Below are positions 13,504-20,272 of a stretch of DNA of 34,626 nt, piece by piece. A program made the position numbers and the translations under genes. The first letter of the stretch is position 1. The number at the start of each line of letters is the position of its first letter. The stretch is taken from positions 1 to 34,626 of the IMG/VR virus record IMGVR_UViG_3300042924_000296, one strand, 5' to 3'. Below the pieces are notes generated by a model. It did no database searches. It saw nothing but the letters and a program-made list of their open reading frames with translations, and had not been told where the DNA came from. Source of the DNA: a virus.

Positions 13504-13806
13504 ATGGAACTTTTAAAACCACTAGCCGACACGGTATTTCCTGCTGCGACTGTTGCATATACCGGCACGGCTGGCTCAACTAGCACTTGGGCGGCTGGCC
13601 CTCAAGGTGTCGTAGTTTGGTCAACAACACCCGCTTACGTTGTAGTCGGCGAAGGTGTTACGGCTACCACTGCAAGCACCCCGATCCCCGCATTTACACC
13701 CATCCCGTTCAGTGTGCCCGCTGGCACAGGCGCTCCTTGGCGCGTCAGCGCAATCCAAGTTAGCGCGGGTGGTTCAATTTATTGCAAAGCGATAAATATC
13801 CAATGA
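13504..13806 (+). CDS. small beta-rich structural protein (100 aa)
   Basis: A 100-residue protein rich in Ala, Thr, Val and Pro (TVAYTGTAGSTSTWAAGPQG, VVVWSTTPAYVVVGEGV). The pattern suggests a compact beta sandwich, such as a head decoration or fibre-attachment protein; no known family assigned. AAGGAG at 13493-13498 gives a strong ribosome-binding site, and a promoter candidate lies just upstream, so this may be the first gene of a transcription unit. Its TGA overlaps the next ATG. Confidence 0.68.
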   Translation: MELLKPLADTVFPAATVAYTGTAGSTSTWAAGPQGVVVWSTTPAYVVVGEGVTATTASTPIPAFTPIPFSVPAGTGAPWRVSAIQVSAGGSIYCKAINIQ

Positions 13807-13967
13807 GTTTTGGAATTGCGGTCAGAAATGCTGTGTCAATTGGGCTTGGCGGCATCGCCACGCTTTTTTCAGGCACAATTGACAGCAGCTTGACAGTAGA
13901 TAATTTACTGACGGAATCTGATGCAAACCTTGTGCAAGAAAATGGCGACTATATCCTTTTGGAGTGA
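13803..13967 (+). CDS. 54-residue protein with a TESD-ENGD motif
   Basis: MSFGIAVRNAVSIGLGGIAT, then a C-terminal block with NLLTESDANLVQENGDYILL. The same block occurs in the gp10-like connector (SLLTESNEIIVQENGDFMYI). The N-terminal half is mildly hydrophobic with Gly repeats. The ATG overlaps the previous TGA. Likely a small virion component; function unknown. Confidence 0.65.
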   Translation: MSFGIAVRNAVSIGLGGIATLFSGTIDSSLTVDNLLTESDANLVQENGDYILLE

Positions 13968-13971
13968 TTAA

Positions 13972-14619
13972 ATGGCTGACTTAAAAATTTCCCAGTTGCC
14001 AGCGGCAACGACCCCGCTTGCAGGCACTGAAGTTCTGCCAATTGTCCAATCAGGTACAACCAAACAAGTGTCTATTGACAATTTGACAGCAGGTAAAGCT
14101 GTTTCAGCGTCTACTGTATCGGCCACCACGGTCACGGCCACCACGGTCAACGGTACATTTGACACCAACGTAGCTGCTGCTGGCGTAACCTTGTCGGGTA
14201 CAACACTGGCCGCTGACGGCACTGACACCAACATCAGCGTGACTATCACTCCAAAGGGTACTGGTGTTGTGGCAAACGGGACTACCTACAATGACGTTTA
14301 CGGTAAAGTTCGCGCCATTTCGCAATCCGGTTCAGCTAAAACAACAGCGTATACATTGGCCGTGACCGATGTTGGGCGTTTTATTGAAGTGGGCGCAAGT
14401 GGCTCAATTGTTGTTCCCGATGCAACATTCTCGGCAGGTGATGCTGTTGTTCTCGTCAACAACACATCTGGATCAATCACCATCACTTTGTCAATTACGA
14501 CAGCTTACAAGGCTGGTACAAACACAGATCAAGCAACTCTTTCTCTTGCCACCCGTGGTGTAGCAAACGTGTTGTTCCTTAGTGGAACAGTTTGCGTTGT
14601 TGCTGGAAACGTGTCATGA
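13972..14619 (+). CDS. fibre-like structural protein (215 aa)
   Basis: A 215-residue Thr-, Ala- and Val-rich protein. The N-terminus MADLKISQLPAATTPLAGTE is a familiar phage fibre start (ISQLPAAT..L.GTE..P). It continues with degenerate repeats of the VSATTVTATTVNG type, coded by a near-tandem DNA repeat around 14118-14152, and then a beta-rich C-terminal domain. It probably anchors or forms a fibre or head spike. It ends with an ATGA overlap to the adhesin gene, so the two may be made together. Confidence 0.75.
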   Translation: MADLKISQLPAATTPLAGTEVLPIVQSGTTKQVSIDNLTAGKAVSASTVSATTVTATTVNGTFDTNVAAAGVTLSGTTLAADGTDTNISVTITPKGTGVVANGTTYNDVYGKVRAISQSGSAKTTAYTLAVTDVGRFIEVGASGSIVVPDATFSAGDAVVLVNNTSGSITITLSITTAYKAGTNTDQATLSLATRGVANVLFLSGTVCVVAGNVS

Positions 14620-15443
14620 GTGGCATTCTTTGCGCTTTTATGGCAAGTGGTGGTGATCCAGCCCCTACAGCCGTTGAGTATCTTGTAGTTGCTGGCGGCG
14701 GCGGCGGCGGCGGTGGTAGTAACCGAGGCGGCGGCGGCGGTGCTGGCGGCTTTAGAACTGACACGGGGCTTGCTGTTTCTGTTGGTTCTCCAATTACCGT
14801 AACAATTGGCGCAGGCGGCGCCCTTGGTAGTTTTAATACACCGGGCACTGACGGTTCAAATTCTGTTTTTAGTTCTATTACATCTACTGGCGGTGGTGGT
14901 GGTGGCTCAAATCCAAATACAGGCCGTGCCGGTGGCTCTGGCGGCGGCGGCGCGGGAAATTCTAGCGGCGGCGCTGGCGGCTCTGGAACGGGCGGTCAGG
15001 GTAATAACGGCGGCAACGGTAATGACGGCGGCAACTATAACGGCGGCGGCGGCGGCGGGGCTAATAATTCTGGTGGTTCTGCTAGCACCAATGCCGGTAA
15101 CGGCGGCGCAGGAACAGCATCGTCTATTACTGGGTCTTCAGTAACCTACGCCGGTGGCGGTGGCGGCGGTGGCGGTAGTGGTGCCTCTGGAACAGGCGGT
15201 GCCGGTGGTGGCGGGGATGGTGGGAATCCGGGCGTAAATGGAACTGCAAACACCGGTGGTGGCGGTGGCGGTGGCGCTGACTCTGGAGGAAAAGCAGGTG
15301 GGGATGGTGGTTCCGGTATCGTGGTTATCCGTTACGCAAGTTCCTTTGCGGCTGCTTTGTCCACAACAGGTTCCCCAACAGTGACTGTTGCAGGTGGCTA
15401 CCGTGTCTACACATGGACCGGTTCCGGTTCCATCACGTTCTAA
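14616..15443 (+). CDS. glycine-rich adhesin-like protein
   Basis: A 275-residue protein, about half of it glycine. It begins MSGILCAFMASGGDP and then EYLVVAGGGGGGGG, with many GGxGG blocks, and ends GGSGIVVIRYA and TWTGSGSITF. This matches the glycine-rich adhesin type that caps tail fibres, in which glycine sandwiches carry variable receptor-binding loops. Receptor binding is therefore likely but inferred. The DNA is a GC-rich GGC/GGT repeat, prone to recombination and assembly error. The ATG overlaps the stop of the fibre gene (ATGA). Confidence 0.75.
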   Translation: MSGILCAFMASGGDPAPTAVEYLVVAGGGGGGGGSNRGGGGGAGGFRTDTGLAVSVGSPITVTIGAGGALGSFNTPGTDGSNSVFSSITSTGGGGGGSNPNTGRAGGSGGGGAGNSSGGAGGSGTGGQGNNGGNGNDGGNYNGGGGGGANNSGGSASTNAGNGGAGTASSITGSSVTYAGGGGGGGGSGASGTGGAGGGGDGGNPGVNGTANTGGGGGGGADSGGKAGGDGGSGIVVIRYASSFAAALSTTGSPTVTVAGGYRVYTWTGSGSITF

Positions 15444-15451
15444 GGAAAGAC

Positions 15452-15814
15452 ATGGCGCACTTTGCACAACTCGATGAAAACAATGTGATCACGCAAGTCA
15501 TTGTGGTTCACAACAATGAATTGCTTGACGAAAACGGTCAGGAAAGTGAGTCTCAGGGCATAGCTTTTTGCAAATCGTTGTTTGGTGAAAACACAACGTG
15601 GGTTCAAACAAGCTACAACAAGACCTTTCGTAAAAACTACGCCGGTGTTGGTTACCAGTACGATTCCGTGCGTGATGCGTTCATCTCACCACAGCCATAT
15701 CCAAGCTGGGTGTTAGACGAAGATATTTGCCAATGGCAATCACCTGTCGCATACCCAGATGACGGTAAATCCTATGCTTGGGATGAGGCACTGGTAAGCT
15801 GGATTGAGGTGTAA
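15452..15814 (+). CDS. conserved environmental phage protein (120 aa)
   Basis: MAHFAQLDENNVITQVIVVH, then CKSLFGENTTWVQTSYN, FRKNYAGVGYQYD and PYPSWVLDEDICQWQ. I recall close relatives in many marine and freshwater phages, often near fibre genes, without a proven role. Aromatic and acidic content with a W-x-x-P repeat style fits a virion or fibre-assembly protein. AAGGAAAG upstream of ATG 15452 is a good ribosome-binding site. It stands between the adhesin and a tailspike-head-like protein. Confidence 0.75.
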   Translation: MAHFAQLDENNVITQVIVVHNNELLDENGQESESQGIAFCKSLFGENTTWVQTSYNKTFRKNYAGVGYQYDSVRDAFISPQPYPSWVLDEDICQWQSPVAYPDDGKSYAWDEALVSWIEV

Positions 15815-15816
15815 TC

Positions 15817-16302
15817 ATGACGCAAAATGTCACGCTGTCACCTTCACCCAAGATGCAGTTTTTTACTGCTGCTGGGGTGCCCCTTGTTGGCGGCAAACTG
15901 TATACCTATGCCAGCGGCACAACAGTACCGCTTGCCACGTACACCGACAGTTCGGGAAACTTTGCCAATGCAAATCCGGTAATTTTGGATTCTCGTGGCG
16001 AAGCAAGCGTGTGGTTTGGTCCGTCCCGCTACACGCTGGTGCTCAAAGATTCTTTGGACAATTTGATCTGGACCGCCGACGGCGTCAACACCACCCAAGG
16101 TGTTCAAAACCCAGCAACCGTAGCCACAGCAGGGCAGACTGTGTTTACAGTGCCCGAATATGGCCTTGGCGGGTATCTGATGGTAATTGTCGATGGGCTA
16201 GTCAAAGAGTTCAGCGTAGACTATACTGAAACCAATACGACAACAATTACTTTTGCAACTGGTCTAACGGCTGGTCAAAGAGTTGTTACTCGAATGCTTT
16301 AA
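15817..16302 (+). CDS. tailspike head-binding-domain-like protein
   Basis: A 161-residue protein with the signature of the P22 tailspike N-terminal head-binding domain: KMQFFTAAGVPLVGGKLYTY, GTTVPLATYTDSSG, ANPVILDSRGEASVWFG and YTLVLKDS. In P22 that domain (about 110 residues) fixes the spike to the connector. Here the enzymatic beta-helix is missing and only about 50 extra residues follow, so it is more likely an adaptor for another fibre. It starts two bases after the previous stop. Confidence 0.75.
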   Translation: MTQNVTLSPSPKMQFFTAAGVPLVGGKLYTYASGTTVPLATYTDSSGNFANANPVILDSRGEASVWFGPSRYTLVLKDSLDNLIWTADGVNTTQGVQNPATVATAGQTVFTVPEYGLGGYLMVIVDGLVKEFSVDYTETNTTTITFATGLTAGQRVVTRML

Positions 16303-16308
16303 ACCTTA

Positions 16309-16340
16309 CCGGTGAGGTTCACCGGGAACTCAACAGAGTT
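16309..16340 (+). terminator. two consecutive hairpins before the scaffold gene
   Basis: CCGGTGA-GGT-TCACCGG (16309-16325) and AACTC-AACA-GAGTT (16327-16340) are perfect stems in the short gap between two genes. No U-tract follows, so they may process or protect the mRNA, or weakly terminate it, rather than act as a full terminator. Confidence 0.45.
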
Positions 16341-16345
16341 AAAAC

Positions 16346-17119
16346 ATGACTGAAGAAGTCCAAGTCCTAGCGGAAGTAGACTCCGCGCCAACGAAGGATG
16401 TGACGGCCACACCTGAAGTTGCAGTATCTTCGCCGGAAGTAGCTGATAACCAGCCTGCCAAGACATTCTCGCAAGAGGAACTTGACGCTGCTATTGGCAA
16501 GCGCCTCGCAAGAGAACAGCGCAAGTGGGAACGTGAACAAGCCGCACGGCAAACCGTGCCAGTTGCTCCTAGAGAAGTACCGTCGATTGACAATTTTGAA
16601 AGCACTGATGCCTATGCGGAAGCACTGGCCCTCAGAAAAGCCGAAGAATTGCTTGCTCAACGGGATCGCCAAAAGGAACAAGCTGAAATTGTAGAGGCTT
16701 ACAGCGAACGTGAGGAAAAGGCTCGGGACAAATACGACGATTTTGAAGATGTCGTGTACAACCCCAAGCTGCGAATCACCGACGTAATGGCTGAAACAAT
16801 TCAGTATTCTGATCTTGGGCCTGATTTAGCTTATTGGCTAGGTTCAAACCCCAAGGAGGCTGAACGCATTGCTCGTTTGTCACCTATTTTGCAGGCAAGG
16901 GAAATCGGAAAGATTGAAGTCAGATTGTCTGACAATCCTCCGGTGAAGAAAACAACTTCTGCGCCAACACCTATTAGTCCGGTGACTGCGCGGTCTTCGG
17001 GAAGCCCGAGCCATGACACGACTGACCCAAGGTCAATCAAAACCATGTCTACCTCGGATTGGATCGAAGCCGAACGCAATCGCCAGATTCGTAAGTACGA
17101 AGCGCAACGCAACCGTTAA
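16346..17119 (+). CDS. scaffolding protein
   Basis: A 257-residue acidic, charged protein directly before the coat gene, the usual place of a scaffold. The N-terminus is disordered and acidic (VDSAPTKDVTATPEVAVSSP); the middle is coiled-coil-like (LREQRKWEREQ-type stretch, then RDRQKEQAEIVEAYSEREEK); the C-terminus is basic and helical (DWIEAERNRQIRKYEAQRNR), like the coat-binding end of P22 gp8. It guides procapsid assembly and leaves before DNA entry. ATG 16346 has only a weak Shine-Dalgarno. Confidence 0.83.
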   Translation: MTEEVQVLAEVDSAPTKDVTATPEVAVSSPEVADNQPAKTFSQEELDAAIGKRLAREQRKWEREQAARQTVPVAPREVPSIDNFESTDAYAEALALRKAEELLAQRDRQKEQAEIVEAYSEREEKARDKYDDFEDVVYNPKLRITDVMAETIQYSDLGPDLAYWLGSNPKEAERIARLSPILQAREIGKIEVRLSDNPPVKKTTSAPTPISPVTARSSGSPSHDTTDPRSIKTMSTSDWIEAERNRQIRKYEAQRNR

Positions 17120-17139
17120 TCTTTTGAAAGGACTTTTAA

Positions 17140-18351
17140 ATGTCTAATAGTATTCTGACGATCGACATGATCACCCGTAAGGCTCTCGAAATTCTTGAGA
17201 ACAACCTTGTAATTACCCGTAACGTGAACCGCCAGTATGACGACAGTTTTGCTGTTGAAGGCGCTAAAATCGGTTCTACACTGCGTATTCGCTTACCCGA
17301 TCGCGCTTTGGTAACTGATGGTGCTGCCTTGCAAGTGCAAGACGACAACGAACAGTTCACAACTTTGTCTGTTGCTAATCAAAAGCACATTGGTGTTAAC
17401 TTCACCTCTGCTGAATTGACAATGCAGTTGGACGACTTTGCAGAGCGTGTGCTTAAGCCTCGTATCAGCCAGTTGGCATCTTCTATTGATGCTGACGTTG
17501 CCAATGCGTACAAAACCATTGGTAACACTGTTGGTACACCTGGCACAACCCCCGCCACTTCTTTGGTCTTGTTGCAAGCCCAACAGAAGCTGAACGAAAA
17601 CGCTGCTGTGATGTCTCCACGTTACGCTACCGTAAACCCTGCTGCTAACGCTGGCTTGGTTGAAGGCATGAAAGGTCTGTTTAACCCAACAGACACTATC
17701 AGCAAGCAATTCAAGAACGGCATGATGGGCATGGGCGTGTTGGGCTTTGAAGAAGTCAACATGTCTCAGTCTATCAAGCAGCACACAACTGGTTCACGCA
17801 GCGCTTCTGCTTCTACATTGGTTAAGACCCCCGGCGTTACTTCCGAAGGTTCATCAACCATTCTGTTGGAGCAAGGTTCTGTAACAACAACAATCAATGC
17901 TGGTGACGTGTTCACTATCAGCGGTTGCAATGCTGTTAACCCACAGACTCGCGAGTCTACTGGTTCATTGTTCCAATTCGTGGCTTTGACTACGGCTACT
18001 GCCTCGTCTGGTACTTGGACTGTGACTGTTGCTCCTATGTACTCTGCTACACACGCTTTGGCTACTATGAGCGCATTGCCTGCAACTGGTGGTGTCGTGA
18101 CCTTTGTGGGCGCTGCATCCACTCAGTACGCACAGAACTTGGTTTATCACAAAGATGCGATCACATTTGCGACCGCTGACTTGTTGTTGCCCCAAGGCGT
18201 TGACATGGCTGCCCGTGCCGTTCATAACGGTATCAGCTTGCGTGTGGTTCGCCAGTACGACATCAACAACGATCGTTTGCCTTGCCGTATTGACGTTTTG
18301 TACGGTTTCAGCACAATTCGTCCACAAATGGCCTGCCGTATCTGGGGCTAA
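17140..18351 (+). CDS. major coat protein, P22 gp5-like
   Basis: A 403-residue coat protein with the P22 gp5 layout: N-terminal arm MSNSILTIDMITRKALEILE, then NRQYDDSFAVEGAKIGSTLR, the FTSAELTMQLDDFAERVLKP region and SQLASSIDADVANAYKTIG. The C-terminus RVVRQYDINNDRLPCRIDVL completes the HK97-fold core. Length is close to P22 gp5 (430). A strong GAAAGGA site precedes ATG 17140, and a stem-loop terminator follows, as expected for a highly expressed gene. Confidence 0.93.
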   Translation: MSNSILTIDMITRKALEILENNLVITRNVNRQYDDSFAVEGAKIGSTLRIRLPDRALVTDGAALQVQDDNEQFTTLSVANQKHIGVNFTSAELTMQLDDFAERVLKPRISQLASSIDADVANAYKTIGNTVGTPGTTPATSLVLLQAQQKLNENAAVMSPRYATVNPAANAGLVEGMKGLFNPTDTISKQFKNGMMGMGVLGFEEVNMSQSIKQHTTGSRSASASTLVKTPGVTSEGSSTILLEQGSVTTTINAGDVFTISGCNAVNPQTRESTGSLFQFVALTTATASSGTWTVTVAPMYSATHALATMSALPATGGVVTFVGAASTQYAQNLVYHKDAITFATADLLLPQGVDMAARAVHNGISLRVVRQYDINNDRLPCRIDVLYGFSTIRPQMACRIWG

Positions 18352-18358
18352 TCTGAAT

Positions 18359-18379
18359 GCCCCCTTGGGGGCTTCATTT
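18359..18379 (+). terminator. terminator after the coat gene
   Basis: GCCCCC-TT-GGGGGC is a perfect six-pair stem followed by TTCATTT. The U-tract is interrupted, so read-through to the downstream genes is likely. Confidence 0.7.
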
Positions 18380-18405
18380 CGTAACATCTTTTAAAGGAAA
18401 ATATC

Positions 18406-18804
18406 ATGGCTCTCCCTAATGGTGCTGGTGGCTACCAGCTTGGCGACGGTAATATCGGCGAAGCACAACTGTTTGTTCAAGGCGCTCCTACAGCCGTAGC
18501 TGCTGCTGCGACAATGACAACTGCTGAATTAGCAAATGGTTTGTTTGTATTTGACGGCGCTGCTGGCAACTTGACATTGCCAACAGTGGCTTTGGTTGAA
18601 GCAGACATTTCTAGTGCTTCTAAAGTAAACGCAGCGTTTGACTTTTTTATCATCAATATTGACTCATCTGGTTCTGACTCAGTCACTTTGGCTGTTGGCA
18701 CTGGTTGGACAATTGTTGGTGTTGCTGCTGTAGCGGTTAATACTTCGGCCCATTTCCGCGCTCGTAAAACAGGCGACGGCACTTGGACTGCTTACCGCAT
18801 TTAA
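18406..18804 (+). CDS. capsid decoration-like protein
   Basis: A 132-residue protein, MALPNGAGGYQLGDGNIGEA, followed by Ala-, Thr- and Val-rich beta strands (LFVFDGAAGNLTLPTVALVE, FDFFIINIDSSGSDSVTLAV). I recall proteins with this N-terminus just after coat genes in environmental phages, where a decoration or head-fibre role is assumed. AAAGGAAA precedes ATG 18406. It sits between two terminators, so its level is probably set separately from the coat gene. Confidence 0.7.
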   Translation: MALPNGAGGYQLGDGNIGEAQLFVQGAPTAVAAAATMTTAELANGLFVFDGAAGNLTLPTVALVEADISSASKVNAAFDFFIINIDSSGSDSVTLAVGTGWTIVGVAAVAVNTSAHFRARKTGDGTWTAYRI

Positions 18805-18811
18805 ATTAAAT

Positions 18812-18832
18812 GGGGGCTTCGGCCCCTGTTTT
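18812..18832 (+). terminator. terminator after the decoration-like gene
   Basis: GGGGC-TTCG-GCCCC, a five-pair stem with a stable tetraloop, followed by TGTTTT. A typical rho-independent terminator of moderate strength. Confidence 0.75.
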
Positions 18833-18845
18833 AAAAGGAAACATC

Positions 18846-19310
18846 ATGCCAAATACAAAAGCTGTAGGAGTTGCGTATAGCGACCCTGAATTTGAAAGCG
18901 TAACCGTAACTGGCGCGTCAGCGTTGCAAACGGTAACTGCTACGACCATAACCGCTACAACCGTAACCGGCAATTCAACCGGCACGTCAACTGGCGCTAT
19001 TCGTCTTCCTGTTGCTGCTGTTGCGGCGGCTGGCAGTAATCAAGGCAATGCTGCTGCACTAGCTGAAGGTATCAATGTCGTTTCGGCGGCAGATGGCACT
19101 AAAGGCGTAATTTTGCCTACAGCGGTAGCTGGTATGGTAATTATTGTTAAAAACACCGCTGCTGGCGCGTTGAATATTTATCCCGCCACTGGCGGGGCAA
19201 TCAATGCGGTTGCGGCTAACGGTGCGTATAGCATTACAAACCTTACCAGTTCATTGTTGGTAGCGTCTTCTACTACTCAGTGGTATTCTGTTCCATTAGT
19301 GGCATCCTAA
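18846..19310 (+). CDS. head fibre- or decoration-like protein
   Basis: A 154-residue protein. The first residues MPNTKAVGVAYSDPEFESV match those of the protein at 10036-10464. Then come Thr-rich degenerate repeats (TVTATTITATTVTGNSTGTS), and a C-terminal beta domain with INVVSAADGTKGVILPTAVA and a final SSTTQWYSVPLVAS. The C-terminal style is common in phage head and fibre proteins, where it covers a surface. An AAGGAAA site precedes ATG 18846. A strong terminator follows. Confidence 0.72.
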   Translation: MPNTKAVGVAYSDPEFESVTVTGASALQTVTATTITATTVTGNSTGTSTGAIRLPVAAVAAAGSNQGNAAALAEGINVVSAADGTKGVILPTAVAGMVIIVKNTAAGALNIYPATGGAINAVAANGAYSITNLTSSLLVASSTTQWYSVPLVAS

Positions 19311-19312
19311 CC

Positions 19313-19340
19313 AAAAGGGGGCTAATCACCCCCTTTTCTT
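19313..19340 (+). terminator. strong terminator before the connector genes
   Basis: AAAAGGGGG-CTAATCA-CCCCCTTTT, a nine-pair stem, is followed by CTT. It is the best rho-independent terminator in the window and separates the head genes from the connector genes. Being A-rich on one side and T-rich on the other, it could also act on the opposite strand. Confidence 0.8.
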
Positions 19341-19343
19341 AAT

Positions 19344-19553
19344 ATGAACATTTATCTTAGCCACCCAGTTCATGGCTGTAAAGTTGCCACAATGGAACTT
19401 GAAGCCGAAGCAGATGAAAAAAATGGCTGGACACGCTACAATGTAGACACGCCTTCGGACTCCGAAGATGCGGCCCCCGTAAACGTATTGGGGACAAAAC
19501 GCAAATCTACCCGTCGAACTCAAGTTGTCGAGGGTGCAACCGAAGGAGTCTGA
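19344..19553 (+). CDS. small protein before the connector genes
   Basis: A 69-residue protein, MNIYLSHPVHGCKVATMELE, followed by acidic residues, WTRYNVDTP, and a basic tail with TKRKSTRRTQ. I recall short proteins of this kind between coat and gp4-like genes in P22-like environmental phages; role unknown. The start lies right after the strong terminator, with no good Shine-Dalgarno seen. It ends two bases before the next ATG. Confidence 0.6.
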   Translation: MNIYLSHPVHGCKVATMELEAEADEKNGWTRYNVDTPSDSEDAAPVNVLGTKRKSTRRTQVVEGATEGV

Positions 19554-19555
19554 GA

Positions 19556-20272
19556 ATGGCAACGTACACCGCTGGCGAACAAATCAACCGAGCATTGCGC
19601 TTGCTAGGTGTACTGGCTGAAGGTGAAACACCCTCGGCAGACATGTCAAATGACGCGCTAACTGCGCTCGATCAGATGATTGATTCATGGAACACCGAGC
19701 GACTGTCGGTGTTTGCCACACAAGATCAAATATTTACTTGGCCTGCGGGTCAAATTACCCGCACTCTTGGCCCATCTGGTAACTTTGTGGGTCTGCGCCC
19801 CGTGTTGCTAGATGATGCAACGTATTACCGTGACCCTGGCACAAACGTGTCGTTCGGTATTAAGTTTATCAATCAGCAACAGTATGACGGCATTGCGGTT
19901 AAAACCGTGACATCTACATACCCGCAAGTTATTTTTGTCAATAACACATACCCCAATATCACCATGACGGTGTACCCCCAGCCCACACGGGACTTGGAGT
20001 GGCACTTTATTTCGGTTGAAAAATTAAACCAGCCTGCTACGTTGGCAACACAAATGTTGTTTCCACCAGGCTATTTGCGGGCGTTTACCTACAACTTGGC
20101 GATGGAAATTGCGCCTGAGTTTGGCGTTGAGCCAAGCCCACAAGTTCAACGAATTGCCATGACTAGCAAACGCAATCTCAAGCGCATCAATAACCCAGAC
20201 GATGTGATGTCGTTGCCTTATGCGATTGTGGCAACACGCCAGCGTTTCAACATTTACGCCGGTAACTACTGA
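19556..20272 (+). CDS. head-tail connector, P22 gp4-like
   Basis: A 238-residue connector. The N-terminus, TAGEQINRALRLLGVLAEGE, and the LDQMIDSWNTERLSVFATQD region match the P22 gp4 (tail accessory factor) family, which binds under the portal ring and closes the packaged head. It continues with an FPPGYLRAFTYNLAMEIAPE stretch typical of the family. Longer than P22 gp4 (166). It overlaps the next gene by one base (TGATG). Confidence 0.85.
   Translation: MATYTAGEQINRALRLLGVLAEGETPSADMSNDALTALDQMIDSWNTERLSVFATQDQIFTWPAGQITRTLGPSGNFVGLRPVLLDDATYYRDPGTNVSFGIKFINQQQYDGIAVKTVTSTYPQVIFVNNTYPNITMTVYPQPTRDLEWHFISVEKLNQPATLATQMLFPPGYLRAFTYNLAMEIAPEFGVEPSPQVQRIAMTSKRNLKRINNPDDVMSLPYAIVATRQRFNIYAGNY

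Noticed and set aside
13968-14325. antisense ORFs opposite the fibre-like gene
   Set aside because: They are open because of the Thr/Val-rich codon repeats on the coding strand and have no start signal or family.
14579-15467. leftward and alternative-frame ORFs over the glycine-rich gene
   Set aside because: Pro- and Ala-rich translations of GGC/GGT repeats in other frames; the plus-strand frame has coupled starts and a recognisable protein type.
17293-18387. antisense ORFs over the coat gene
   Set aside because: Shadows of a highly expressed, codon-biased gene.
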